Positions 1 through 8,952 of a DNA stretch of 64,000 bases are shown piece by piece (positions within the stretch are counted from its first letter, which is position 1; every line of letters begins with the position of its first letter). The stretch is taken from positions 20,592-84,591 of the forward strand of contig JAJFTR010000001.1 in NCBI GenBank assembly GCA_021372825.1, read 5' to 3'. Below the pieces are notes generated by a model, which was not told the DNA's origin, did not search any database, and worked only from the letters and a program-made list of their open reading frames with translations. The position numbers and the translations under genes were made by a program. Source of the DNA: Actinomycetes bacterium. Lineage in GTDB: Bacteria > Actinomycetota > Coriobacteriia > Anaerosomatales > Anaerosomataceae.

Positions 1-833
1 GTCTGGCCGAGGAAGTACAGCGCGTAGAACTGGCCGCAGTACCACACCACGGCCTGGCCGGCGGTTGCGCCGAGCAGCGCCAGGATCACCACCTTCAGGT
101 TGCCCCAGCGCGCGAACGACTCGGTCAGCGGCGCCGTCGAGCCTTTGCCCTCGGCCTTCATCTGCTGGAACATCGGCGACTCGGCCAACTGCAGGCGGAT
201 GTACACCGACACCGCCAGCAGCACCGCCGAGATCAGGAACGGCACGCGCCAGCCCCAGGTGGCGAAGGCGTCGCCGAACCAGGCCTTGCAGCCGAGGATC
301 ACCAGCAGCGACAGGAACAGGCCGAACGTCGCGGTGATCTGGATGAAGCTGGTGTAGAAGCCGCGCTTGCCCTGCGGCGCATGCTCGGCGACGTAGGTCG
401 CCGCGCCGCCGTACTCGCCACCGAGCGCGAGACCCTGCAAGATCCGCAGGAAGATCAAGATGATGCCGGCAATCGGGCCGATCTTATCGATGGTCGGCAG
501 AAGACCGACGCCGAACGTGCACAGACCCATGATGGTCATCGTCACGAGGAACGTGTACTTCCGACCGATGAGGTCGCCGATGCGGCCGAACACCACCGCG
601 CCGAAAGGCCTGACGATAAAGCCGATCGCGAACGCCGCGAGCCACGCGATCATGTTCCCGAGAGGCGTTCCCGTCTGGTAGAACTTGCTCGAGATGACAG
701 TCGCGAGACTCCCGAAGATGTAGAAGTCGTACCACTCGATCATGGTGCCTGCCGAGGAGGCCGCGATGATCTTCGTCATCTCCTTCCTTGGCAAGACGTA
801 GTCTTGGGCGGCAGCAACCGCTGTGTCAGCCAT
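1..833 (-). CDS. MHS-family MFS transporter, 5' part only (cut by window edge)
   Basis: The reverse strand translates without a stop from ATG at 833 to the left edge, about 277 residues, so the 3' end is missing. The protein begins MADTAVAAAQDYV and then shows the metabolite:H+ symporter signature: IEWYDFY in the first membrane segment, RPFGAVVFGRIGDLIGRKY at the loop 2-3 motif, and LALGGEYGGAA in segment 5. Family members carry organic acids, proline/betaine or aromatic acids across the inner membrane; the substrate cannot be told here. ATG at 833 is preferred to the adjacent ATG at 836 because GGAGGG then sits about five bases upstream. Leucine codon use changes sharply along the gene: CTC-rich above about position 400, CTG-rich below. 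See findings. Confidence 0.85.
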   Translation of the reverse strand, partial: MADTAVAAAQDYVLPRKEMTKIIAASSAGTMIEWYDFYIFGSLATVISSKFYQTGTPLGNMIAWLAAFAIGFIVRPFGAVVFGRIGDLIGRKYTFLVTMTIMGLCTFGVGLLPTIDKIGPIAGIILIFLRILQGLALGGEYGGAATYVAEHAPQGKRGFYTSFIQITATFGLFLSLLVILGCKAWFGDAFATWGWRVPFLISAVLLAVSVYIRLQLAESPMFQQMKAEGKGSTAPLTESFARWGNLKVVILALLGATAGQAVVWYCGQFYALYFLGQ

Positions 834-1055
834 CATTCCCTCCTTCACCTTTTTCCGGGGGACGCGCTACCGGGCCCTGGCAGCGGCGTCCCTATGTGCG
901 CATGCTACGGCCACACGTCCGTAGGAGGGAGATGTCGCGCCGGGGTCGGCGGTAAGCGCTCGGAGAGCGGAAAGCAAGCCTAGGCGAGCGGCGGCAACCG
1001 GCAGGTGAACGGCATGGAGCGCCGGATGGACTGGCGGTCTAGAAAGAGAGTGCCC
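834..1055. other. Intergenic region upstream of the MHS transporter
   Basis: About 220 bases between the transporter start and the stop of the P-type ATPase. The only ATG with a good ribosome-binding site (near 932, + strand) opens a seven-codon frame, so no gene is proposed. The transporter promoter must lie here, but I see no convincing -35/-10 pair. Confidence 0.5.
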
Positions 1056-3620
1056 TCACTTCTTCGAGCCCCCCTGTCGCCCGCGCACGGCCTTGTAGAC
1101 CTCGAACCATGCGACGCCGGCGAATCCCGCCACTAGCGGGATCAGAACTTCTGCGGGATCGATCGGGCCGAAGTGGAACGCCTCGCGCGCGCCAGGTACG
1201 GCGAGGAGGAGCACGAGCAGAACGGTCGCCACCCCAAGGATCCAGTACAGCGTCGTGTTCTTGCGCTCCTTGAACGATCGCGCGATCGACAAGTGCCACG
1301 AACGGTTGACAAGGATCAGCGCGAGGTTGCCTACCACAAGCGTCGCGAAGGTGAGCGACCGCACGACCCCGTCATCGTGGCCATCGAGGATCGACCACAG
1401 GTAGACGACGAAGACCGCAAGGAGCACGGACGCGCCCTGGAGGAATGCGATAGACAGCACTTGGCGCCCGAACATCGGCGCGTCGACCGGCCGCGGGGGC
1501 CGGTCCATGATACCCGGGTCGACCGGCTCGGCTTCGAAGACCACCGAGCACGCCGGATCGATGATGAGCTCGAGAAACGCGATCTGCACCGGCAGGAGCA
1601 CGAGCGGCCAGTCCTTCACGAAGACAGGGATGAGCGACATGCCCGCGATCGGCACGTGCACCGCGATGATGTACGACATCGCCTTACGGAGGTTCTCGAA
1701 GATGCCGCGTCCTTGGCGCACACCCCCTACGATCGAGGTGAAGTCGTCGTCGGTGATGACGAGCGCCGCCGCCTCCCGGGCTACGTCGGTACCTCTCGCG
1801 CCCATGGCGATACCGATGTCGGCCGCCCGCAGCGCCGGAGCGTCGTTCACACCGTCACCTGTCATGGCCACGACTTCGTCGTTGGCCTTAAGAGCGCGGA
1901 TCAGCTGCAGTTTCTGCTCGGGCACCATCCGGGCGAACACCGAGACGGAGCGGACGCGGCGCGCGAGTTCCTCATCCGGCATCGACTCGAGCTCGGGGCC
2001 GGTGATACAACCGGCCTCGCCATCCAGCCCGATCTCCCTCGCGATGGCAAGCGCGGTGCCGGGGTAGTCGCCGGTGATCATGACCACGCGTATGCCCGCA
2101 CGCTTGCACTCGGCCACCGCTTCCGGCACGCCGGGACGGACAGGGTCGTGCAGCCCCGCCAGACCGATGAACTCGAAGTCGAAGTCATGCTGGATGGGCG
2201 GAAGACCTTCGTCCACCGAGAAGTACGCGCGCGCGACGCCGAGCACACGCTGCCCGTTGGCGGTCGCCGCCTCCACGGTCGCGGTGAGCGCAGCGAGCTG
2301 CCCGGAGTCGAAGTGGCACAGGTCAGCTATCGCCTCGGGCGCCCCCTTGGCCGCGATCACGTAGCGATCGCCCTCGGGTGAGCGCCACACATGCGAGAGC
2401 GCCAACAGATCCTCCGAGAGCGGATACTCGCGCACAAGCTCCCAGTCCGCATGCAGGTGTTCCGTCTCGGCCAGGTACTTCTCGCCAAGGACCTTGAAGG
2501 CCGTGTCCATCGGGTCGAAGGGGTCGACAGGCGAGGCGAGCGTCGCGAACTCGGCGATCGCGTGGAACCGCTCGGGGAGAGGGCTCTCACCTATCTGGAA
2601 CGACTCGCCGTCGACGATGAGCTCGCGCACCGTCATCTGGTTCATCGTGAGAGTGCCCGTCTTGTCTACACAGATGACGGTGGCCGACCCGAGCGTCTCG
2701 AGCACAGGTGTCCGCCGTGTCAGCACGTGCCGCTGCGAGAGCCTCCACGCCCCAAGCGCAAGGAATACCGTGAGCACCACGGGGAATTCCTCGGGGAGCA
2801 TGGCCATCGCCGTGCCGATCCCCGCGAGCAGACCCTGCAGCCACTCACCACGCGTGAGGCCGTACACCACGACCACCACGACCGCGGCGCCCACGCCGAG
2901 CAGCGCGACCATTCGCACGAGCCTGTCGACTTCTTTTTGCAGGCGGGTCCGTTCGGGTTCGATGGTCTTGAGCGCCGTGCCGATGCGGCCGAGCTCTGTC
3001 TGCTCACCCGTCGCTTTTGCCAGCATGATGCCCTGGCCCTTGACGACCAGGGTGCCCGAGAAGACCCACGGCGTTGCGTCACCGCCGGGGCGTCCCATCG
3101 GCTTTGCGGCAGCGTCCCGGCCGCACTGGACTTTGCGCACCGGCACGGACTCGCCGGTGAGCGCCGACTCGTCTGCGGAGAAGTTCATACACTGCAACAA
3201 CACCCCATCGGCGGGGACGCGGTCCCCCTCGGCGAGAAGGACATAGTCGCCACGTACGACCTCGCGGCCCGGGATGCGCACGCGCTGGCCGTCCCTGAGG
3301 ACGAGCGCGCGGGGCGAAGACAGATCCCGAAGCGCGGCGAGCGCGTTCTCCGTCTTGTGCTCCTGGTAGACCTCGATGCCGATGACCACGATCACGAAGA
3401 ACATGAGCATCGCGCCGTCGAGTGGTTCGGCGAGCAAGAAGTTGATGGTGCCCGCGCCGAGCAAGAGTAGGAGCATGGGCTCTCGCATGACGTCGAGCGC
3501 CTGCTGAAGGAGGCTGCGCTTCTTGGCAGCCGGAAGCTCGTTGGGGCCATCCGCCGCCAGCCGCTCCGCCGCCTCAGCGGATGTAAGTCCCTGGTATCCG
3601 ATCTCTTCCAGTTCCGTCAT
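1056..3620 (-). CDS. Cation-transporting P-type ATPase (P2-type)
   Basis: 854-residue membrane pump. An N-terminal cation-ATPase domain (about 1-60) is followed by two membrane helices and the actuator domain with the LTGES loop (about 154-158). Helix M4 carries PEEFP at 276-280. The phosphorylation site is DKTGT with Asp319, then the nucleotide-binding domain, the TGDGVNDAPAL hinge and a C-terminal helical bundle. Most Ca2+ pumps have PEGLP at the M4 site, so PEEFP marks a less characterised branch and the transported ion is uncertain. The start has GGGGAG just upstream. A ChrB-like gene lies 41 bases upstream on the same strand, so the two may be co-transcribed, which would fit metal response. 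That link is inference. Confidence 0.93.
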   Translation of the reverse strand: MTELEEIGYQGLTSAEAAERLAADGPNELPAAKKRSLLQQALDVMREPMLLLLLGAGTINFLLAEPLDGAMLMFFVIVVIGIEVYQEHKTENALAALRDLSSPRALVLRDGQRVRIPGREVVRGDYVLLAEGDRVPADGVLLQCMNFSADESALTGESVPVRKVQCGRDAAAKPMGRPGGDATPWVFSGTLVVKGQGIMLAKATGEQTELGRIGTALKTIEPERTRLQKEVDRLVRMVALLGVGAAVVVVVVYGLTRGEWLQGLLAGIGTAMAMLPEEFPVVLTVFLALGAWRLSQRHVLTRRTPVLETLGSATVICVDKTGTLTMNQMTVRELIVDGESFQIGESPLPERFHAIAEFATLASPVDPFDPMDTAFKVLGEKYLAETEHLHADWELVREYPLSEDLLALSHVWRSPEGDRYVIAAKGAPEAIADLCHFDSGQLAALTATVEAATANGQRVLGVARAYFSVDEGLPPIQHDFDFEFIGLAGLHDPVRPGVPEAVAECKRAGIRVVMITGDYPGTALAIAREIGLDGEAGCITGPELESMPDEELARRVRSVSVFARMVPEQKLQLIRALKANDEVVAMTGDGVNDAPALRAADIGIAMGARGTDVAREAAALVITDDDFTSIVGGVRQGRGIFENLRKAMSYIIAVHVPIAGMSLIPVFVKDWPLVLLPVQIAFLELIIDPACSVVFEAEPVDPGIMDRPPRPVDAPMFGRQVLSIAFLQGASVLLAVFVVYLWSILDGHDDGVVRSLTFATLVVGNLALILVNRSWHLSIARSFKERKNTTLYWILGVATVLLVLLLAVPGAREAFHFGPIDPAEVLIPLVAGFAGVAWFEVYKAVRGRQGGSKK

Positions 3621-3661
3621 CGCTCCCCAGCGCCTTTCGCGTCATCGACCACGAACTCCCG

Positions 3662-4441
3662 TCACCACCGTATGTCGATCCTAAGAGAGTGCTTGCCCGC
3701 ACGCTCGGAGTAGTCAAGATCCACCGCTGCGGCGTCCTGCGGCGGCTCGACACGCGTGTCGGCCACCTGCAACGTACCCGCTTCGAGTTCTTCGAGTGCA
3801 CGGCGAGCGCCATCGATGACGTCGTTCGCGGCGCCTTCCGCCCGCACATGCGCGCGGCCATGCCGAGTGGCGGCTCCGCTCTTGTCACTCTTGGACGCCC
3901 GCAGGTCCCCGTGGTCTGGCCGCACATGGCGGGCGAAGGCGGCGAGCCGCTCTTCGCATGCACGCACCGCTTCGGTCGCCCCCTCCCGGCGTGGTGAGCC
4001 GAAGTAGTCACGCGCGAGGATCGCTTCGAAATGCGTGCGCACGCGCGCCACATCGGAGCGCGCGTCTAAGAGTTCCTCCCGGTCGAAGTGCTGACGCTCC
4101 GTCTTGCGCTCGATGCGGTGGGTCATCTCTTCGCAGTCGTCGATGATCTCCTCGTACTCCTCGTCCCTCAGGCGGGCCAGCCCCGAGACGAACGCGGCCT
4201 CGGTTTTCGCGTCCACGCTCGGAACCTCAAGGAGCACAGCTTCCCCGCCCCCCTGTTCAACGAGTTTCCCGATCTGCGCAAGCCCCTCACGCACGTCCGG
4301 ACGGTCCGGGAAGGCGTAGGTGGATTGCTGGAGCGGAAGCCCGCCGAGCTCCTTGACCTGCTTCCACACGCTCACACGCAACGTCGACGGCTTGGAGGGC
4401 AGACGATAGATGACGTTCAGCCACCCATGGGACGACGGCAT
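3662..4441 (-). CDS. ChrB N-terminal-domain protein (chromate-resistance regulator-like)
   Basis: 259 residues. The N-terminus, with NVIYRLPSKPSTLRVSVWK and GGLPLQQSTYAFPD, matches the ChrB N-terminal domain (the winged-helix-like part of chromate-responsive ChrB). The remainder is charged and helical and does not look like the ChrB C-terminal domain. ATG at 4441 is chosen over an upstream in-frame ATG because GGGGGG lies directly before it and the family homology begins there. ChrB proteins repress or sense for chromate-efflux operons, but no chrA is in this window; the downstream neighbour is a P-type ATPase. Nested palindromes at 4461-4480 overlap the predicted transcription start and could be its own operator. 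Exact function is uncertain. Confidence 0.6.
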   Translation of the reverse strand: MPSSHGWLNVIYRLPSKPSTLRVSVWKQVKELGGLPLQQSTYAFPDRPDVREGLAQIGKLVEQGGGEAVLLEVPSVDAKTEAAFVSGLARLRDEEYEEIIDDCEEMTHRIERKTERQHFDREELLDARSDVARVRTHFEAILARDYFGSPRREGATEAVRACEERLAAFARHVRPDHGDLRASKSDKSGAATRHGRAHVRAEGAANDVIDGARRALEELEAGTLQVADTRVEPPQDAAAVDLDYSERAGKHSLRIDIRW

Positions 4442-4460
4442 ATGAACCCCCCGAGAACGG

Positions 4461-4513
4461 TTGTTGTGACAACAATTGTTGGCCACGATACAACGCGCAT
4501 CGCGCGGATGCAA
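4461..4513 (-). promoter_or_regulatory. Candidate promoter and palindromic operator of the chrB-like gene
   Basis: On the minus strand TTGCAT (4508-4513) and TATCGT (4485-4490) are 17 bases apart. Immediately downstream is TTGTTGTGACAACAA (4461-4475), a perfect 7-1-7 inverted repeat, overlapping AACAATTGTT (4471-4480), itself palindromic. A repressor bound here would cover the predicted transcription start. Read by eye; no experimental support. Confidence 0.5.
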
Positions 4514-4533
4514 GGGCTTATGACGCGGCCATG

Positions 4534-6795
4534 CTACAGCCCGCGCCGCCGCATCTCTTTGACGATGAAGCTCGCGACATCCACGCCTTTGGCCTTACGC
4601 CCGAATCCCGCGTCCATACCCCACGCGCGCGCGAGCTCGTCGGTGACCTGAGTCCCGCCGCTGATGAGCAGCAGCTTGTCGCGAACGCCTTTCTCCTCGG
4701 CAAGGCTGCTGAGCTTCTCCATCATCTCGCGGTGGACTTCGGCGTGCGTGATGATCGTCGAGATCAGCACGACGCTCGCCGCGTGTTCGATGGCAGCGTC
4801 CAGCACCTTCTCGACCGGGACCGACGTTCCCAGGTAGGTGACCGAGAATCCCCACTTCTCCAGCCCGCCGTGTTTGATGTCGATGATCTCGCGCATGCCG
4901 ACCGAGTGCTCGTCGTTGCCGACCGTCGCCGCGACGCACCGCACTTGGTGCGCGTGCACGAAGTCGCGGATCTCTTCGTCGGAGAGCGTCTCAGGCGGCA
5001 GCGGGATGGTGAGCGTCGTAGGATCGATCGCCACATCCAGCCTGCCTTTGAGCTCGATCAGCGTGCCCTCGGCGGGGTGCATCACGCGCTTGTGGATGAC
5101 CTCACGATCGGTGAGGTTCATTGCGCGTCCGAGCTCGAGAGCGGCAGCTTCGGCCACCGCCTCGCCAGCAGGCAAGAACATCGTGACAGCCACGACGCCG
5201 TCGCCGGCCCACTCCACCTCGGGCTTGATGAGCCCCTTGTGTCGCAGCTCGGCCGTCTCGGCAAGCCGCACGGCGGCGTTGTCCACAGGATCGAGCTCGT
5301 CGATGTAGGGCACCTTCGCGTCATCGCACAGGGTGCACTTTCCGATGAGGTCGCACGGGCTCGCCTCGCCGAACTCGGCGCCGCGATAGCCCTGGGGCAG
5401 ATGGTTCTCGCCGAAGTGGTGGCACACGGGCGCCATGTAGTCGTCCGCACGCTCCACGACCGTGCCCGCCGCCACTCCACCGTCACTCTTGCGCGCGATG
5501 CCGTCATCGTGTGTCTCGGGGTACTCGCCCGAATCCACGAAGTAGGCCTGCTCCACAGCCGAGAAGTACCCGCCGTCCCGGAGCATCGCCTCCAAGAACA
5601 GGACCGCGCGCTCTTTAAGCTCACGCACGCGAGCCTTGAGTTCCGCGCTCTCTCGGTCCACGCGCACCATCTCACGCAAGCCGTCCATGCCGACAAGCGC
5701 TTGCTTGGCGGTGTCCACCGCTGCGACGTTGTTGTAGTGCCAGGGGACGTTGCGACCCTCGTCGGGAGTGATCGTGGATTGGATGTCTGCCGAGGTGAGC
5801 CGGGAGATCATGAGGTTCATCACGTGAGAGACGGTCGCGTCTCGGCCATCCGACTCCATGTAGCGCGTGTTCTGCTGCGCGCGCATCTTGTAATCGCCGA
5901 AGAGGTCGCGAAGCGCGAGCGCGTAGGGCAGGTCCATGCGCATGCACGGCGCAGGCGCCGCGTCCGGCGGGACGGTGGAGAGCGCGATACGCTGCTTGGG
6001 AATGCCGGCGGCCTGGGAGTAGGCGCAGTTGATGGCGTGCTGCACGAGGAGCTCCGGCATGACCTTCCACGCCTTGACGGCGGTGGCGTTCGCGTTGTGC
6101 GCGCCATCGATCTGTAGCATGCCCGCGGCCGCCATCACATGCTTGGCTTCGGCCGCGTCCACGAAGCTGCGGTACATGTTGATGTTGCGGTACAGCACGT
6201 TGTACTGCGGGTCCTGGTGCGCGCCGTTGACGCCTTCCTCGGCGAAGAGCACCGCCATCTCCGGCCCCGCGACACCGCTCACGTAGCTATGGAAGTCGAT
6301 CGGCCTGCCGACCTCGTCCTCGATCAGATCCAGCGCGCGCCGCGTGAACCTCAGCTGTTTACGCGTGATGGCGATACCGCCGACACCTTCTGGAGTACCT
6401 TCAAGCAGGCCGTCCATGTGGCTCTGGCCCGCCGTGCGGATCACCATGATGTGGTCCGCGCCATGCCACGCTGCCATGCGCATACGGCGGACGTCGTCTT
6501 CGGGGCGGCCCGAGGCGATCTCGGTGGTGATCACGCAGTCGGGCTGAGGGTCGATGTTGTCGAAGTAGTGGGCCGCCGGCAGCGGCACAAAGCGCGTGAG
6601 CGGCTCGGACGTCTCATGATACGTGAACTCATACATGCGCTGGCCGGGTACCGGCGTACGCCACGTCCACCCCTTGCGGCGCGGGCGATAGTGCTCCAGA
6701 TCCTTGAGCAGCGCCTCAACGTCGAGCTTCTCGTCGGGCCGCAGCGGCGGGTCGGACAGGGGCCTGCCGAAGCGCACATCGACCGGCTCGCTCAT
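4534..6795 (-). CDS. oraE: D-ornithine 4,5-aminomutase, large subunit OraE
   Basis: 753 residues, the usual size. OraE with OraS converts D-ornithine to 2,4-diaminopentanoate using adenosylcobalamin and pyridoxal phosphate, an early step of ornithine fermentation. A TIM-barrel PLP region is followed by a C-terminal Rossmann cobalamin domain with the base-off motif DEHSVG, whose His630 would ligate cobalt. Lys641, eleven residues later (DIKHGG), sits where the Clostridium sticklandii enzyme has its PLP lysine (His618/Lys629 spacing). Later parts of the B12 fold are LISTIIT and ISGGTQ. The start overlaps the oraS stop by four bases, indicating translational coupling. It is the last gene of the ord-ortA-ortB-oraS-oraE operon. 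Confidence 0.97.
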   Translation of the reverse strand: MSEPVDVRFGRPLSDPPLRPDEKLDVEALLKDLEHYRPRRKGWTWRTPVPGQRMYEFTYHETSEPLTRFVPLPAAHYFDNIDPQPDCVITTEIASGRPEDDVRRMRMAAWHGADHIMVIRTAGQSHMDGLLEGTPEGVGGIAITRKQLRFTRRALDLIEDEVGRPIDFHSYVSGVAGPEMAVLFAEEGVNGAHQDPQYNVLYRNINMYRSFVDAAEAKHVMAAAGMLQIDGAHNANATAVKAWKVMPELLVQHAINCAYSQAAGIPKQRIALSTVPPDAAPAPCMRMDLPYALALRDLFGDYKMRAQQNTRYMESDGRDATVSHVMNLMISRLTSADIQSTITPDEGRNVPWHYNNVAAVDTAKQALVGMDGLREMVRVDRESAELKARVRELKERAVLFLEAMLRDGGYFSAVEQAYFVDSGEYPETHDDGIARKSDGGVAAGTVVERADDYMAPVCHHFGENHLPQGYRGAEFGEASPCDLIGKCTLCDDAKVPYIDELDPVDNAAVRLAETAELRHKGLIKPEVEWAGDGVVAVTMFLPAGEAVAEAAALELGRAMNLTDREVIHKRVMHPAEGTLIELKGRLDVAIDPTTLTIPLPPETLSDEEIRDFVHAHQVRCVAATVGNDEHSVGMREIIDIKHGGLEKWGFSVTYLGTSVPVEKVLDAAIEHAASVVLISTIITHAEVHREMMEKLSSLAEEKGVRDKLLLISGGTQVTDELARAWGMDAGFGRKAKGVDVASFIVKEMRRRGL

Positions 6796-7154
6796 CGCTG
6801 CCCTCCCCAGGTCGACTCAGGCACGTCCCAGCCGTCACCTGCGGCGAGCCTGGCTGCAGCGGTCGGTGCATCCACGCCCCACGCCTGCATGCACACAAGC
6901 ACCACGTGCCCGGCGCCATGTCCGAGCAGCCCGCGCTTCTCACACTCCGAGACGACCGCCACGCCAACAGGAGAGGCGATGCCCATGCGCATGAGCACGC
7001 TGCGCTCGATGGAGGGTGACGTGTGCGTGCGCGCAAGTTCCACCAGCGGCTCCACGACCTTGTGCGAGAGATCCCAAAAACGGGCCTCAAGCTCGGCGTC
7101 TGTGAGATCCGCGAGGTGCTCGCGCACTTCGTGGAACGTATCGGGACGAACCAT
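6792..7154 (-). CDS. oraS: D-ornithine 4,5-aminomutase, small subunit OraS
   Basis: 120 residues, matching the family's usual ~121. OraS is the small partner that stabilises OraE. The sequence is helical and ends with the conserved stretch GDGWDVPESTWGGQR. Identification rests on size, sequence resemblance and position directly before oraE, with which it shares four bases. It starts 38 bases after the ortB stop. Confidence 0.95.
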   Translation of the reverse strand: MVRPDTFHEVREHLADLTDAELEARFWDLSHKVVEPLVELARTHTSPSIERSVLMRMGIASPVGVAVVSECEKRGLLGHGAGHVVLVCMQAWGVDAPTAAARLAAGDGWDVPESTWGGQR

Positions 7155-7192
7155 CTTCGCCTCCTTGGCGTCAGCCTGTGCGGACCAGGGCT

Positions 7193-8605
7193 TTACTCCG
7201 CTTTGAGCTTCGCGATGATCTCCTCGACCACGTCGGGCGTGGTCTTGGTGTCCGCGGCGAGGAACTCGAGGTCCTCATCCGTCGGCGTGTATCCGGCTCC
7301 GGCGTGATCAAGCGCGTTGCGTATGTAGCTGCGCCTCATCTTGGCAAGCGGGAAGTCCTTGGCGCGGACCTGCTCGGGACTCGTCGGGATGATGATGTTC
7401 TTGCCTGGGACGTTCTCGGCGGGGTCGCCTGCGCGCACCTCGATACCTTGCGCGCGCGCGAAGTTGAGCTGCGCCCAGTGATGTTTGCCCGCGCCGGTGT
7501 ACTCCGTCTCTTGGACCACCACCGTCGCCTTGCTCGGCAACTCCCGCGCAAGCGAGAGCGCCGCGGCCATGGCGGTGTTCCCGCTCGGCCCGCGCTCAAG
7601 ACCTTCGAGCTTGGCAAGCGCCTCGGTCACGTAGAAGACCTCACCCTGGGAGACGGTGAGGTAGCGGTCCATGTAGCGCAGCGCCCGCGCGGCGTTGCGC
7701 GGGACGTCCGCACGGTCGGGCCACGTGGCGAAAGGCACCCCGAAACCCGTGTGCCCGGTGGTGAAACTCTTGCGGTTGAAGTCGGTGTCACTTGCCATGT
7801 GCAATCCCGAGAGGTCCACGCTCGCGCTCACGACCTGGGTGCTGGTGGCGCCCGCGCGTGCGAGCCCCCGGGCGGTGCCCGTCGTATTGCCCCCGCCCGC
7901 GTGTGTCACGACCACGTGCGTGGGCGGCGCACCGGTGAGCGCGGTCATCTCCTGCGCGAGTTCATAGCCGAGCGTCTCGATGCCCGACACACCGAACGCC
8001 GAGTACAGCGAGGCCGCCAGATATCCGGTCTCATCGAGGAGTTCGAGCATGTGGGAGAAGAGCTCCGGGCCCACCGTGAGTTGCACGACTTCAGCGCCGA
8101 ACGCTTCGCACAGCCGCGACTTCTCGATGATCTCTGGCTGGCCCACGTGGCGCGAATCGAACGCCTCTTGCACGATGATGCATGCAAGGCTCGCGCGCGC
8201 GGCCTGACTCGCGACCGCCGCGCCGTAGTTGCCACTCGTCGCTGCGATGACGCCCTCGTAGCCCTTCTCTCTTGCCACGTGGATGCTGATCGACGCTCGC
8301 CGGTCTTTGAACGAGCCCGCCATGTTGGCGGCTTCATCCTTCACAAAGATCCGGGCGCCGTGCCCCGGCTCGGCGTAGGACCGGACGAGATCGGTCATGT
8401 TGCGGAGTTCGAGAAGGGGGGTCTTGCCCACACCACCAGCGCGTTGGATCGCGATGATGTCCTCGAGTGAGTACCCGTGCGCCGCCATCATCCCCTCGTA
8501 ATCGAACGCGATGGGAGAGCGCTCGAACGCAGCGTAGTCCATCCCGAGCGCCCGCTTCATGATGTCGCCCTTACGGGCGAGGATCTCCTCGGTTCGCCCG
8601 GGCAT
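7193..8605 (-). CDS. ortB: 2-amino-4-ketopentanoate thiolase, beta (PLP) subunit OrtB
   Basis: 470 residues. With OrtA it cleaves 2-amino-4-oxopentanoate with CoA into D-alanine and acetyl-CoA, the last step of oxidative ornithine breakdown. The fold is threonine synthase/tryptophan synthase-beta type: Lys100 in GSFKDRRAS is the predicted Schiff-base lysine, followed by ATSGNYGAAV and the phosphate-binding HAGGGNTTGT. The frame stays open upstream, but the start at 8605 is chosen because the protein family begins there and it lies one base beyond the ortA stop, as expected for coupled genes. Confidence 0.95.
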   Translation of the reverse strand: MPGRTEEILARKGDIMKRALGMDYAAFERSPIAFDYEGMMAAHGYSLEDIIAIQRAGGVGKTPLLELRNMTDLVRSYAEPGHGARIFVKDEAANMAGSFKDRRASISIHVAREKGYEGVIAATSGNYGAAVASQAARASLACIIVQEAFDSRHVGQPEIIEKSRLCEAFGAEVVQLTVGPELFSHMLELLDETGYLAASLYSAFGVSGIETLGYELAQEMTALTGAPPTHVVVTHAGGGNTTGTARGLARAGATSTQVVSASVDLSGLHMASDTDFNRKSFTTGHTGFGVPFATWPDRADVPRNAARALRYMDRYLTVSQGEVFYVTEALAKLEGLERGPSGNTAMAAALSLARELPSKATVVVQETEYTGAGKHHWAQLNFARAQGIEVRAGDPAENVPGKNIIIPTSPEQVRAKDFPLAKMRRSYIRNALDHAGAGYTPTDEDLEFLAADTKTTPDVVEEIIAKLKAE

Positions 8606-8606
8606 C

Positions 8607-8942
8607 TCACTCACCCGCCTTGTGGACAGCTTCTCGCGCACGGTATGCGGCCACGCGTTCGCGCAGGTCCCGGCCAACGCGCGTGAGCTCGGGCGCGGGC
8701 TTCCCGAACGTGTGCGTGTATCCCGGTTCCACCTCGGTAAGCGTGCCGAGCACGACACGGCCGGTCATGGTCTCGACTTCCACCTCGTCCCCGAGTGCGG
8801 CCTCGCTTCGAGCGAAGCCTTTGACCCACATGCGTAGCGGCTGAGCCGCCGTGTCTTCAGGCAGGTTCTCCGAGCGGTCAGCGGGCTCGAGCAGGACTCT
8901 TTCCACTTCCACCCACTGACCCGGTGTGCATCGGCCGGTCAT
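8607..8942 (-). CDS. ortA: 2-amino-4-ketopentanoate thiolase, alpha subunit OrtA
   Basis: 111 residues. Small subunit of the thiolase completed by OrtB. The sequence is a compact beta-rich domain (GQWVEVERVLLEPADRS ... LGDEVEVETMTGR ... GTLTEVEPGYTHTFG) typical of OrtA. ATG at 8942 has GGAG about seven bases upstream and lies ten bases after the ord stop; an in-frame ATG nine codons earlier would overlap ord. Third gene from the 3' end of the ornithine operon. Confidence 0.93.
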   Translation of the reverse strand: MTGRCTPGQWVEVERVLLEPADRSENLPEDTAAQPLRMWVKGFARSEAALGDEVEVETMTGRVVLGTLTEVEPGYTHTFGKPAPELTRVGRDLRERVAAYRAREAVHKAGE

Positions 8943-8952
8943 AGCACACTCC

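Noticed and set aside
834..1055. Insertion-sequence remnant at the left end to explain the codon shift
   Set aside because: No terminal inverted repeats or transposase fragments; the shift lies inside the transporter frame, not here.
2391..3470. Long open frame on the + strand opposite the first P-type ATPase
   Set aside because: Antisense shadow of a high-GC gene; Arg/His/Asp-rich composition and no domain resemblance.
4531..6117. 528-codon frame opposite oraE
   Set aside because: Shadow of oraE; no recognisable protein features.
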